A stretch of DNA of 64,000 nt, from positions 19,385,939-19,449,938 of the forward strand of contig CM064670.1 of NCBI GenBank assembly GCA_032717465.1. Reading direction: 5' to 3'. Both the position numbers and the translations under genes were made by a program. This document shows positions 10,595 through 21,550 of the stretch, in pieces. The DNA comes from Coenobita brevimanus. Taxonomy: Eukaryota > Arthropoda > Malacostraca > Decapoda > Coenobitidae. Every line of letters starts with the position of its first letter. Positions within the stretch are counted from its first letter, which is position 1. Below the pieces are notes generated by a model that did no database searches, was not told the origin of the DNA, and saw only the letters and a program-made list of their open reading frames with translations.

Positions 10595-11376
10595 ACATAG
10601 CCTATGATTTCATCATCCTTTGTGTAATTTTAACGCACAGTTGCTGCATGTTTGATCACGAGCGTGTTCTGCCTCAGTCCCCCCCTTCTACCGTTATAGT
10701 AGAGTAAGTCGTTCTCTTTGTTATACTTTGCGGGATTTTCAGCTCTCTGTCCCCATCGCTTCATTTGCGCGTCCCTCTTACAAGTTGTATCAGGCTCTGC
10801 TGGCTCCTATATAATGAGCTCAGTCTCTGCATCATTGCCACTTAGATCTGCTCCTCATTTTGTTCACATCTCTGTCCTCCCCTGTACAGATATTATTATT
10901 GTGAGTGCTCAAGAAGTCTCCAACCATCTAGCAGCTGTGTGTAATTTGAGTATAACTGTTGTTGCATTTTTTCTTGTACTGTATAGCATAAGTTTAATTT
11001 GTAGGCCTAGTGAAGTTTTTGTAATTCATGTAGGGTTCTTTATGTCAGTCATTTTTGATAAACGTTTGTATCTGTAATTATTTATCTGGCATTTACTGAG
11101 TATTATCTGGTATCTCATTTTATCAGGGCTGACTTAGATAAATTTACTCTTGCTAATTTCGTGTTAATAGAGGCTATTGCAGTTAACCATATATTTAACC
11201 TGTTTTTGCCATTACATTATCCTTATGAGTCCTGAATGTTTTATTGTTAGTTTGAGCATTAAACTTTGACTTGTAATTTTACCTAACTCTTTGTTTTGAA
11301 CCTGGAACTTTGCGGGACAGTAGTGATTTTAGTATTCTCACTTAAAGTGTACATTATCATTCTCTGTTCCGTAACA
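10591..11376 (+). repeat. Gypsy B1 5' LTR (786 bp)
   Basis: Bounded by TGTTACATAG and TTCCGTAACA. It is nearly identical to the 3' LTR at 15180-15966; visible differences include C/T at about 10671, an extra T in a T-run, and A/T near 11360. A CTATATAATG box at about 10808 is a plausible TATA element. Small open frames inside occur in both LTRs and are not real genes. Confidence 0.95.
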
Positions 11377-11460
11377 TAAATTTGGCGACCTCATATCAGG
11401 ATATTCAGGATATTATCATAAGGATATTGCTTGATATTTTGTGACTGTTACTTATTAATT
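11377..11460 (+). other. Gypsy B1 primer-binding site and leader
   Basis: Right after the LTR come TAAA and TTGGCGACC, the likely site where a tRNA 3' end primes minus-strand DNA. A short A/T-rich leader leads to the gag ATG at 11461. A leftward extension of the frame uses TTG, and the equivalent leader in B2 supports the ATG start. Confidence 0.7.
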
Positions 11461-13023
11461 ATGTCTACTATTACTACACTTGATGAAGCAATGGACTTTT
11501 TGTCAAATGTGCAAACAGTGCGTGATATAGAAAACAGAACAAAGAATGAACTTAAGATTGTTGCTCAACAATTGGGATTTGTTGTTCGCTCTCATCAGTC
11601 TAAAGATCAAATTGTTGACATGATTAATGAAAGCTTGTTTAATGTAACTCCTCCAAATGAGCAAACGCAGATTGAATTAGCTAAGTTACAGCTAGCCCTG
11701 CAGGAGGCCCGTGCTAAGGAGGCTGAGTTTCACGCACAAGTTGAACTTGCTAGGATTCAGGCAGACCATGAGTATCGCATGAAACAATGTGGAACTGGAT
11801 CATCTAGCTCTGATGATTTTGATGTGGCTAAAAATGTTAAACTTGTCCCTCCTTTTAATGAATCTGATTTAACAAAGTATTTTCAGTTGTTTGAGAGGGT
11901 AGCTACAGGTTTTAATTGGCCTAAGGAGTATTGGCCAGTACTCCTTCAAACTGTTCTCACCGGTAAAGCTCAAGTAACTTATGCATCTTTGCCTCAGGAT
12001 CAGTCTGATAATTATGATGTAGTTAAGAGCTTGATTCTTAAGGCCTATGAGCTTGTTCCTGAAGCCTATAGAGTAAAATTTAGGACAACTTACAAGCAAG
12101 ATAAGCAATCCCATGTTGAGTATGCAAAAATCAAAGAAGATTTGTTAGAGCAGTGGTTAAATTCTAAGAATGTGGATTCTGATTTTGGTAAATTTAAGCA
12201 GATGATTTTGCTGGAGGATTTCAAAAGGTGTATTAGTAAAGATGTAAGCCTATATTTTGATGATAAAAGAATAGATAATTTGTCTGATGCTGCAGTTTTA
12301 GCTGATGAGTATGTTCTCACTCACAAGAGATATTCTAGAGAAAAAGGGAAAGCTGAGAGTAAGTACGTTGCCTCTACTCAGAGTACAGGTAACAGGAAAG
12401 AGAATAAGGATGATGTTTCTCAGGGAGTAAATACCAGCTTCACCTCTAGATTTCAGAAAAGTAAATGTACTTATTGTAGTAAGCTTGGTCATACTACGGA
12501 GAGATGTTTCAGGAGACAGCGTGATGTGAACAAAAAGGAGTCTTTAAATATTCAGTCAATTGGTCTAGTGTCCACTCTTGAGAGTTCCCAGAATTCTTTA
12601 ACTGAGTTAACTGAACCTGCTTTGAGGGGTAACTTAAATTCTCATGATGGAGCTCCTCTTTTGAGCAGTAACGTGGGTGACACTCTCAAGAGTTCATGTG
12701 CTAATTTCCTGTCTGATGGTTTTGTCAGTCCTCTGGACAGTAATGACAGGAAATCAGTTAAAATATATCGTGATACAGGTGCTTGCCAATCCCTTATGCT
12801 GACCAGTGTTCTAGGCTCTAATGTTAATTCCTCTGATGAAACTGTAATCTTACAAGGTGTAGGGAATAATTATTTCTCTGTCCCTCTGTGCAGAGTGAAT
12901 TTAGAGTCTGGTTTTGTTAATGGTTCCGTTATGGTTGGGTTGGTTGAGACACTCCCAATGTCAGGTGTAACTTTCTTACTTGGAAATGATATTGGTGGAA
13001 GTCAAGTGTGTCCAGCTCCTTAG
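11461..13023 (+). CDS. gag: Gypsy B1 gag-protease polyprotein
   Basis: The frame starts at MSTITTLDEA. Residues about 70-115 form a short Ala/Glu/Arg-rich helix, followed by a gag capsid domain (FNESDLTKYFQLFERVA through about residue 280). One CCHC zinc knuckle, CTYCSKLGHTTERC, is encoded near 12466-12510. A retropepsin-like protease follows, with IYRDTGACQSL (catalytic DTG) and a closing FLLGNDIGG segment. The frame ends in a TAG at 13021-13023; pol continues in the same frame directly after it. Gypsy B2 has CAG at this position, so the stop looks like a point mutation in this copy. Confidence 0.88.
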   Translation: MSTITTLDEAMDFLSNVQTVRDIENRTKNELKIVAQQLGFVVRSHQSKDQIVDMINESLFNVTPPNEQTQIELAKLQLALQEARAKEAEFHAQVELARIQADHEYRMKQCGTGSSSSDDFDVAKNVKLVPPFNESDLTKYFQLFERVATGFNWPKEYWPVLLQTVLTGKAQVTYASLPQDQSDNYDVVKSLILKAYELVPEAYRVKFRTTYKQDKQSHVEYAKIKEDLLEQWLNSKNVDSDFGKFKQMILLEDFKRCISKDVSLYFDDKRIDNLSDAAVLADEYVLTHKRYSREKGKAESKYVASTQSTGNRKENKDDVSQGVNTSFTSRFQKSKCTYCSKLGHTTERCFRRQRDVNKKESLNIQSIGLVSTLESSQNSLTELTEPALRGNLNSHDGAPLLSSNVGDTLKSSCANFLSDGFVSPLDSNDRKSVKIYRDTGACQSLMLTSVLGSNVNSSDETVILQGVGNNYFSVPLCRVNLESGFVNGSVMVGLVETLPMSGVTFLLGNDIGGSQVCPAP

Positions 13024-15189
13024 TTGTCTAGTGAGCCAGTGGCTGCGTCCCAGGATTGTGATGTCCCTGATGTGTTCCCTGCATGTGCTGTCACTAGGGC
13101 TAAGTCTAAAGTTACTGGTGATTTAGAGGATAATGATGATGATGATGTTATCCTAGCTGACACTTTTCTTGCTAATTTGGACCACTCACCAGATGAGGCA
13201 GTACCCCGTAGTGTTGATAATTTGTCTCGTCAAGAGTTGGTTGAGTTGCAGGTTGCTGACCCTGAGTCGAAAGGTCTAGCTAACTCTGCTTACAGTGAAG
13301 AAGAGTCAGCCGGTGCTTCTACTTGTTATTATGTAAAGTCAGGAGTACTTATGAGGAAGTGGAGACCCCCAACAGCATCAGCCGACTGTGAATGGGAGGT
13401 TGTACATCAAGTTGTCATCCCTCGTGTTTGTAGGCAGGATATCATTCGAGTGGCTCATGATTCCAGTTTGGCAGGACACATTGGAGAGAGGAAGACTGTG
13501 GCACGCATTTTGAAACACTTCTACTGGCCAGGTATCTTCAGGGATGTTTCCCGGTATTGTAAGTCTTGTCACACCTGTCAAGTTGTGGGGAAGTGTAATC
13601 AGACCGAAAAAGTTGCACCTCTAGTTCCCATTCCTCCTTTTGAGGCGCCTTTCACCCGTGTGTTGGTGGATATTGTGGGCCCTCTTCCTAAGACTTCTTC
13701 AGGATTTTCTTATGTGTTGACCATGATTGATATGGCTACTCGTTATCCTGAAGCCATTCCACTTAGAAACATCTCAGCAAAGAACGTGGTTAAGGAAATG
13801 CTAGGGTTCTTCACAAAGTTTGGTCTGCCCAAGGAGGTACAGTCAGACCGGGGAAGTAATTTCATGTCAAACGTTTTCAAGCAGTCTCTGAAAGAGTTGG
13901 GCATCACCCAGATCACGTCTTCAGCTTACCATCCCCAGACCCAAGGAGCGTTGGAGAGATATCATCAAACACTCAAATCGATGCTCAAGAAATACTGTTT
14001 GGAACATCAGAAAGACTGGGATAAAGGTCTTCCATTCGTTGTGTTTGCTGCAAGAGAATCTCCAAATGAATCACTGGGCTTCTCACCTTTTGAACTACTG
14101 TTTGGCCATGAAGTAAGAGGACCCCTTAAGTTACTCAAGGAATGCTGGCTGTCGGAGGAAGATGACGTCAACCTGCTGGAGTATGTGATGAAGTTCAAAG
14201 AACGGCTGTCCACTGCTTTACAGCTGGCGAGAGAGAATTTAGGAGCTGCTCAGGAGAAGATGAAGACTTGGTATGACAAGAAGTCCAGGTTACGCCACTT
14301 TCAGCCAGGAGATCAGGTTTTGATTCTGCTACCAGTTCATGGGCAACCTCTTCAAGCCAAGTTTAGTGGCCCTTATTTCGTGGAGAAGAAACTCAGTGAT
14401 GTCAGCTATGTCATCGCCACACCAGATCGTAGAAAGAGCAAGCAACTATGTCACATCAACATGCTAAAGTTATATCACAGGCGGAACGAAAATAATCCAG
14501 TCTGCACTGTAGCTGTTCCACCCGAGTCTGCAAGTGAAGCTCTCCCATGCAGTATGAGCCTGAGTGATAGTTTGGGGAAGAATCCTGATATCATGAATGA
14601 TCTCCAGACTAAGCTTTCTCATCTACCTCCCAAGGAAATGCAGGAGTTTTCGGCATTACTGCAGGAGTACCCGCAAGTGTTCCGTGCCACTCCAGGAAGA
14701 ACCACTGTGTTGATGCATGATGTCGATGTTGGAGACGCAAAGCCAATTAAATTGCCTCCTTACCGTGTGAACCCAGTGAAAGTTCCTCTCATCCAGAAGG
14801 AGCTTGGCTACCTGTTGGACCACAAGATGATTGAGCCCTGTCAGATCGAGTGGAGTTCTCCTGTCACCCTAGTCCCTAAGCCAGGTGGGTCACAGAGGCT
14901 TTGCATCGACTACAGACGTGTTAATCAGATAACTAAAACAGACACTTACCCTCTCCCTCGTATGGAAGATTGCATAGACAAGATCGGAAAGGCTAGGTAC
15001 ATAAGTAAGTTTGATTTGTTAAAGGGATACTGGCAAGTACCTATGACTGAACGTGCTAGGGAGATCTCATGTTTTGTAACATTAGGAAAGACATTTGCAT
15101 GTTCTGTAATGCCATGTACAGATTGTTTTAGAGTAATAAGAAATTTCCTTTGTAAATTTCTTTTTTCTTTGTGGGGAGGTGTTACATAG
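13024..15189 (+). pseudogene. pol: Gypsy B1 pol: integrase followed by truncated RT
   Basis: In order: an acidic linker; the HHCC zinc domain (HDSSLAGHIGERKT, then SCHTCQ); the integrase core with VDIVGPLPKTSSGF, SDRGSNF and YHPQTQGALERYHQTLK carrying the catalytic acids; a C-terminal domain with FSPFELLFGHEVRGPLK and HINMLKLYHRR; then RT with VTLVPKPGGS, CIDYRRVNQITK and FDLLKGYWQVPM. The frame leaves RT homology at about 15113-15120, and the next bases match B2 only near 48910. About 880 bp, covering the catalytic YIDD box and RNase H, are missing. Confidence 0.88.
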
Positions 15190-15962
15190 CCTATGATTTC
15201 ATCATCCTTTGTGTAATTTTAACGCACAGTTGCTGCATGTTTGATCACGAGCGTGTTCTGCCTCAGTCCCCCCCTTCTACTGTTATAGTAGAGTAAGTCG
15301 TTCTCTCTGTTATACTTTGCGGGATTTTCAGCTCTCTGTCCCCATCGCTTCATTTGCGCGTCCCTCTTACAAGTTGTATCAGGCTCTGCTGGCTCCTATA
15401 TAATGAGCTCAGTCTCTGCATCATTGCCACTTAGATCTGCTCCTCATTTTGTTCACATCTCTGTCCTCCCCTGTACAGATATTATTATTGTGAGTGCTCA
15501 AGAAGTCTCCAACCATCTAGCAGCTGTGTGTAATTTGAGTATAACTGTTGTTGCATTTTTTCTTGTACTGTATAGCATAAGTTTAATTTGTAGGCCTAGT
15601 GAAGTTTTTGTAATTCATGTAGGGTTCTTTATGTCAGTCATTTTTGATAAACGTTTGTATCTGTAATTATTTATCTGGCATTTACTGAGTATTATCTGGT
15701 ATCTCATTTTATCAGGGCTGACTTAGATAAATTTACTCTTGCTAATTTCGTGTTAATAGAGGCTATTGCAGTTAACCATATATTTAACCTGTTTTTTGCC
15801 ATTACATTATCCTTATGAGTCCTGAATGTTTTATTGTTAGTTTGAGCATTAAACTTTGACTTGTAATTTTACCTAACTCTTTGTTTTGAACCTGGAACTT
15901 TGCGGGACAGTAGTGATTTTAGTATTCTCACTTAAAGTGTACATTATCTTTCTCTGTTCCGT

Positions 15963-15966
<4 letters not shown>
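15180..15966 (+). repeat. Gypsy B1 3' LTR (787 bp)
   Basis: It runs from TGTTACATAG to TTCCGTAACA and is preceded by the polypurine-like GTGGGGAGG. It is almost identical to the 5' LTR. The right flank is (TA)n, matching the left flank of the element. Confidence 0.95.

Positions 15967-16017
<51 letters not shown>
15967..16017. repeat. (TA)n microsatellite at the right end of gypsy B1
   Basis: A pure TA run that begins immediately after the 3' LTR; it is the other half of the target tract at 10539-10590. Confidence 0.95.
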
Positions 16018-16022
<5 letters not shown>

Positions 16023-16450
16023 GTTAATTAGGGTTGACAGTTGACGTATCTGAAATAGTTCCTCCACCCACTGATCTATTTCTAATATTGATGTCCCCTA
16101 CATTAAACCCCGTTCATCGACTAACAGTCACCAGCTGATGAGTGCAAGTGTCCAATATAGAAAGGAATTGGGCACTTGTAGTCGATGGTGGTCTGCTGGG
16201 CGAGGTTCTTCACTTTTTGTACAAATTATGTAAATACATTATACCATCTTGCTTAAGTTATTCTAATTAGGGTCGACAGCTGACGTATATGGAAATGTTC
16301 CTGACTCGTCTGGTTCCCTTTCATATATTGATGTCCCGTATATTAGGTTGTGCCTCGACTGACAGTCACCAGGTGATGAGTGCAGGTATGTAATGTAGAA
16401 AGGCATTACATATCTGCAGTCGATGGTGTTCTCTTGGTCGAGGCCTTTTT
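16018..16450. repeat. Two diverged ~239-bp units, each with a long hairpin
   Basis: An AATTAGGGT-GACAG block recurs at 16026 and 16265. Each unit holds a long stem-loop: unit 1 pairs 16145-16156 with 16167-16178; unit 2 pairs 16381-16395 with 16404-16418. Each stem has one G-T pair. Stem sequences differ between units while pairing is kept, and both loops carry TAGAAAGG. An outer TCGACT/AGTCGA stem encloses each hairpin (16117-16122 with 16180-16185; 16355-16360 with 16418-16423), with a conserved ACAGTCACCAG and TGATGAG on the 5' side. No protein coding. It could be a structured RNA or a foldback repeat. Confidence 0.65.
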
Positions 16451-16636
16451 ACCATTAGTGTAGGTCTAGTTATTTGTCTCGTAGGATTTAGTATAGGTTA
16501 GCGATTTGTCAGTCAGGTGATTAGTTTTAGGGTCTTTAGAGTAGGCATTTTAGTTTATAAGTAATATAAGGTTAAAAATATAAAAAAAATAATAAAAAAA
16601 TAAAACTACAAAAAAATAATGAAATAAAAATTATTA
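16451..16636. other. A/T-rich spacer, no gene seen
   Basis: This stretch shifts from mixed sequence to A-rich sequence (16560-16630). No open frame, repeat boundary or regulatory element could be recognised. Confidence 0.4.
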
Positions 16637-17277
<641 letters not shown>

Positions 17278-17280
<3 letters not shown>

Positions 17281-17346
17281 CCTTAATGACCAGGGGCTCC
17301 GGCCCCAATGGTCGATAGGCAAAAAAAAAAAAAAGAAAAAAAAAAG
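17278..17346. repeat. Compact hairpin followed by an A-rich run
   Basis: Three nested stems are visible in 17278-17322: TTGCCT with AGGCAA, GACCA with TGGTC, and GGGGC with GCCCC around a 4-base loop. A 25-base A-rich run follows and abuts the truncated 5' LTR of gypsy C. It resembles the 3' end of a small retroposed sequence, but no family is recognised. Confidence 0.4.
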
Positions 17347-18229
17347 GTTTCCAGTTAGCCTGCTATTTGTGAGTGGAGGTATTTTGTAAGTTGTACATTA
17401 ACTTTTGTGCTCTTTTTCACTATTATTTATTTATGTGATTGTTTGTTAAATTATGTAGTTTTATCTCAGTTTGTATCCTAAATAATTTACAGTGTTATGT
17501 AATGTAAGGAAACTCTGGATGCTTTGGATGTCTCCGAGTTTTTTTTTTTTTTTTTTTTATGTGACCGACTCTGGGCATAGGCTTCACAGCCTGATTTCAA
17601 GGCGCAGTAGTCCTCCTACGTACCGCACACCTCTACATGTCACCACTTCGGCGCTAACACCCATCGTCCATACTGAATACATGCTAGGGCTGTCTCATAT
17701 AGGACTGATGTATTGGTATTAGCGGGGGTATTTTTACGACATGTCGGCGGGTCTTCCGGTAGATCAGTAAAGTCTGATTTTATGAAATTCAAATCTTTAA
17801 AACTGTTCCCTGCCTCAGCGGGATTTGAACCCGGGTCCGTCAGGACTGCAGGCCAACTCCCTACCAATTGAGCCACCGTCTCCCCTTCGACAGTTTACTA
17901 TAAGCTTTGAGTGTAATGCAAGGCTATATAAGGTGGTGGAAGTGCCTAGGGGAGTCAGTTTCTTTTCAGTTCAGTTTGAGTATTGTTCAGTGTCAGTTCA
18001 ATGTCAGAGCAGATTGTATAACTCCAGTACTTGTGAAAGCTGTGAAGTGAAGTTGGCAAGCATTAAGTGTAATACTTTGGTTAATAAAGGCAGTGATCTC
18101 AAGAAGGCAGTGTTTACGTACGACGCCTGTGTTAATCTGTGTTGTACACTGAAAGGCTGACCATAAGAAGAACAACTCACTGGGCAACGTCCTTCCTATA
18201 GTGAACTATTGTTGTTGGAACCTGTGGCA
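17347..18229 (+). repeat. Gypsy C 5' LTR, truncated and split by a SINE
   Basis: The blocks 17347-17533 and 17887-18229 match the 3' LTR (about 21765-21865, 22621-23056). The start is missing because the A-rich end of the preceding repeat abuts it. The right end is placed near CTGTGGCA, after which the 3' copy diverges; the exact end is uncertain by several bases. A CTATATAAGG box at about 17932 is a plausible TATA element. Confidence 0.7.
17534..17886 (-). repeat. SINE-1 copy 1 (tRNA-derived)
   Basis: On the minus strand a tRNA-like head has an A box TGGCTCAATTGG (plus positions 17864-17875) and a B box GGTTCAAATCC (17821-17831), followed by a ~250-bp body and a poly(A) tail (the T-run at 17534-17558). 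It splits the gypsy C LTR. Two further copies lie at 58362-58680 and 58681-58980. It is a retroposed Pol III-type sequence, not a working tRNA gene. Confidence 0.85.
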
Positions 18230-19065
18230 ATTTGGAACGTGGATATAACGGTGGTGTCAGGATTGAGGTTCATTAGAAAATTGCTGCAGTGAGTCAAACC
18301 TCGTTATGAAGGCAGTGGGTGTACACTGTACAGACAAGAAGCCAGGCTAGGCAGGGCGAGGTGTCTTTGGCTGCAGTCCTGAAGCTGTTACAAACACAGA
18401 ATGAAAGAAAGAACTCAAAGAATTACAGACACAAAATGAAGGACAGAAAGAAATGAAAGAACAATTGCAAGCTCAGAGTGAACAGCTGGAGGCACAAATT
18501 GAAGACCAAAAAGAGCTCAGGAACGAAATCAAAGAACAGTTATTACAAGCAAAAAGTGAACAGCTAGAGGAGTTACAGGAGCAACAGAGGGAGTTACAAC
18601 TGAGGATGCAAGGACGCTGGATGCTTTCGTGGGAGAAATGAAGGAAGAAGAACAACAGTTGAAGGAAGAAGTATACGCTGAGCTACAGTAGCAGAAGCGT
18701 GAGGCAGGTTGTAGTGCAGGATTCAAGGCAAGAAAGGCGCAGGTATATGAAGCAGAAAAAATTGAAGGAAGTTGCTGATACTGTGAAAAGCCAGGACATA
18801 GGAGAGTGGACTGCTACAAGTGGAAGAGAGAACATGAGAATATCAGAGGACGTTGCTGGTTCTGCAAGAAGCCAAGACACAAGAAGGTGGATTGTTAAAA
18901 ATGGAAGGAGTAGTAAGAACAGAACAGTGCGAGGAATTACACGAATGCAACAAAATGGTGTTGGACATGTTGTGAGGTGGGACGCGTCAGCTGTGATTGT
19001 CCAAATGAGAAGGATGACAAGAAAAAGACTGCAGAAGATGCAAAGGATGAGGGTAAATGAGTAAA
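18230..19065 (+). pseudogene. Gypsy C leader and gag remnant
   Basis: After a possible primer-binding region (TTTGGAACGTGG) the plus strand encodes a Glu/Gln-rich coiled coil (QLQAQSEQLEAQIEDQ and following, about 18453-18620). Two CCHC zinc knuckles follow, each C-x2-C-x4-H-x4-C: 18773-18814 (with a TGA inside) and 18854-18895 (CWFCKKPRHKKVDC). The frames are broken by several stops. A coiled coil plus paired knuckles is a usual gag C-terminal half. Confidence 0.7.
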
Positions 19066-19490
19066 TGCTGGTGATGAGAGGCAGCAACCTGCCAGATTTC
19101 CCAAGAAGCCTCACCACTGAGGAAATGCAGGACAACTTTGATTGGAAAAGATGGCAAACAGTGTGGCAGGAATGGTAATCTTAGCAAGAAATGCCACCTT
19201 ACTGTAGTGACATGGCCAGTGTCAGCTGAAGAAGACCTGAAGTGGATGCAGGTGGAGGATGCAGATTTACAACCAGTGCAACTGTACAGTGGCTGCAGTG
19301 GAGGACACTGTGACCATCCTGGGAAGAGGTTTCCAGATTCAGCCCTGCGACTAAGAGCAACTGGAGTCAGTGGGACCTTCTTCATTTGAACAACGGACTA
19401 TTGGACCATCAGTGGGAGACACCCGATGGCCTTAGCAAGAAGTGGCAACTGGTGGTTCCAAAGAAAATGAGGTCGGAGGTCTTGGACGAG
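19066..19490 (+). other. Gypsy C interior of uncertain content
   Basis: In a complete gypsy element this interval would hold protease, RT and RNase H. Only short frames are seen and no RT motif is recognisable. It probably joins the remains of gag to the start of integrase across a large deletion. Confidence 0.45.
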
Positions 19491-20030
19491 TCTCCTAACA
19501 AGCTCACTAGTGGGAACCTGGGAATGCAGAAAACTCTAAGTCGGCTGCGACAGAGGCTGTAGTGACTGGCATGTGTCTCGATGTTGAAGAGTGGTGTCGG
19601 ACCTGTGACGTATGTTGTGTCAAGAAGGGGCCCAAAAAACGTGGTTGCACCCCTCTCCAGCTGTACCAAGTGAGTGCACCAGTGTAAACATTCGCGGCGG
19701 ACATTGCTGGACCTCTACCACTCACTGAAAGAGGAAACTGGTATATACTGTATATATAAGTCACCATGGACTACTTCACAAAGTGTCCAGAAGCCTATGC
19801 CATCCCAGATCAAGAGGCTGCAACTGTTGCTCAGGTGTTTGTTGACCAGTATTTTTGTTGTCCTAAGAAGCCACAAGAGCTACATTCAGATCAAGGTAGA
19901 AACTTCGAGTTGACTGTTTTCCGTGAGTGTTGCAAGTAACTGGGGATCAAGAAGACCAGGACGACCCCACTAAGACCACAGTCAGATGAGATGGTGGAGA
20001 AATTCACCTGGACCCTGGAACAAGAACTTT
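19491..20030 (+). pseudogene. Gypsy C integrase, zinc domain and core start
   Basis: Segments visible in the plus strand: EEWCRTCDVC (zinc cysteines, about 19588), FAADIAGPLPLTERGN with the first catalytic Asp (about 19690), VTMDYFTKCPEAYAIPDQEA, and ELHSDQGRNFE with the second catalytic Asp (about 19880). Stops and frameshifts occur. The sequence is cut at about 20027-20030 by LINE-J copy 1, and the same integrase resumes at about 20868. Confidence 0.8.
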
Positions 20031-20867
20031 TTATTTTATCTGAAGAAGAAGGAACCAAAGACCATGAGCCCACAATAACTGTTCCTTCCAAAAGAAAACA
20101 AAATACAAGAGAGCGCCAAATTCAAGATCTGTTCGTTTCGAGATGCCTGGACACACTGCGTTTGAAAGACTGGAGATCATAGGAAGAAGGAAACACAGAC
20201 AGAGGGAGACAATTCCAGAGTTGACCTGTTGCATAAATGAAGGACTGGGAGTAATGGTTAACTCTTGCATTAGAGAGCTGGACAGAAAAGGGATGAGAGT
20301 TTGCTGCTAGACGGGTGCTACACGCCCATCGAAGAGGTGGAGGAATGCATGCAGACAGTTCAGAGGGGCAGTGACCACTGAAGTAGCGATAGAAAAGAGA
20401 TAAAGATGCAACAGTGTGGTGAAGAGACAGAGGTTGTAGGGAGTCAGTAAGAGGAGGAGAGTTAATGAGACAAAAAGCCTTTGACTCCACCCTATTGAGA
20501 AGAGCTGTATGTGGGGAACCTCCCCACACATGAGAGTTGTACTCCACACAGGGGAGGATAAAACCCGTGTATAGAGTCAACAATTGTGCAGGGGTAAAGA
20601 GGAATGGAGTCGACTTAGCACACCTAATCTCTTGGAAGCAGATTTTACAAGAGGTGTAATATGATCTTTCCAAGGTAAGTTCCGAGTAAATGAAACCCCA
20701 AGCATGTTCAAGGATGATGCAGGATTAAGCTGAATATTATTAAACATTAGTGGGTACATCTGCGGAAGATTTTGTTGGGTTGATAGGTTTAAGAACTGGG
20801 TCTTTGATACATAAAAAAACAACAAGGTTATTTTTACCCCAGTCAGAGATACTAGCCAAGTCAGACA
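20031..20867 (-). pseudogene. LINE-J copy 1: 5'-truncated RT fragment inside gypsy C
   Basis: The minus strand encodes the RT thumb and C-terminal region of LINE-J (an LTLYTGFILPCVEYNSHVWGG segment, then CIPPPLRW and a closing RHLETNRS), followed by the family 3' tail containing CCTTTGGTTCC. It is clearly related to copies 2 (25094-33050) and 3 (33080-36030). The 5' end is placed at about 20867, where integrase sequence resumes. No clear target duplication could be delimited. Confidence 0.8.
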
Positions 20868-21550
20868 TACTGGCCAAGTACTGCACAGAGGGACAAATGG
20901 AATAGGACCAGAAATTACTTGCATTGCTGTTGGCATATCATTCTGCATCCCACGACTCTACTGGCTACACCCCTGCAAAACTGATGCTGGGTCAACAAGT
21001 TACGTATACCCGTTGAACTGTTAATGTGTCGACCACCTGGTTATCTGCCAACAGACACCTCCAGCTATACGAAGCATCTTCAGGAAAGGCTGGCTGAGGT
21101 ACATCAAGTGCAAGAAGCTCTAAAGTTTTCAGGTGAAATGATGAAGTGCAAGTATGATGCCAAGGGAAGTGAGGTGAGCTTCAAGGATGGTGATAAAGTT
21201 TGGTTATACAATCCTCAGCAGAAGAAGGGACAGTCATCGAAGCTGCAGCGCCTGCAGGACGAGCCTTACACTGTGTTGGACCGCCTATCAGACATAACAT
21301 ACCAGATTCGGGGAGGTAGGAAGTCTCACCCAAAGGTGGTACACGTGAATTATCTGTGGCAATGCCATGGGCCAGGATGGTATAGCTGGGACATCTCTGA
21401 GGAACTGTGCTCATCCCCAGCCGAGCTGTTGAGGAGGACCAAGGAGCTGAAGCACAAGAAGATGGTGACACTTTCCCGAGGGAAGAAGTGAATCAGGAGG
21501 AGGACCAGGACATGCCAGGAGTGGACTGTATGAAGGTGCAGGGATGTCGT
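20868..21550 (+). pseudogene. Gypsy C integrase, distal part and C-terminal domain
   Basis: Integrase resumes with a WDQKLLALLLAYHSA-like segment (one stop) and TGYTPAKLMLGQQ. A long C-terminal frame follows (21024-21491): PPGYLPTDTSSYTKHLQERLAEVHQ, then a chromodomain-like region with FKDGDKVWLYNP and VVHVNYLWQCHG. The arrangement is that of the mdg1/412 group. The frame ends before a purine-rich AGGGAGGGGAGAG tract (21671-21686), the probable polypurine tract. Confidence 0.8.

Larger units (their letters stand above)
10591..15966 (+). mobile_element. Gypsy B1: Gmr1-like LTR retrotransposon with deleted RT/RNase H
   Basis: Two LTRs (10591-11376 and 15180-15966) begin TGTTAC and end GTAACA and differ at only a handful of sites, so the insertion is young. 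A TTGGCGACC primer-binding site follows the 5' LTR, and a purine-rich GTGGGGAGG tract precedes the 3' LTR. Inside are gag-protease and an integrase-first pol. The RT palm and all of RNase H are missing relative to gypsy B2 (43316-49779), so this copy depends on others. Both ends lie in (TA)n. Confidence 0.92.

Noticed and set aside
10718..11077. Small secreted-looking open frame repeated at 15403-15666
   Set aside because: It lies inside the gypsy B1 LTRs, which explains its duplication; B2 LTRs do not preserve the frame.
13021..13023. Programmed stop-codon readthrough between gag and pol
   Set aside because: The related copy B2 has a sense codon here, so the TAG is more likely a point mutation.
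16100..16430. Hammerhead ribozyme in the hairpin units
   Set aside because: CTGATGAG and possible stem I strands are present in unit 1, but no GAAA follows the long stem, and unit 2 has GTGATGAG instead of the required CTGATGA. The canonical core cannot be formed.
17811..17886. Functional tRNA gene on the minus strand
   Set aside because: A and B boxes are present, but the sequence continues into a SINE body with poly(A), and the cloverleaf is not well preserved.
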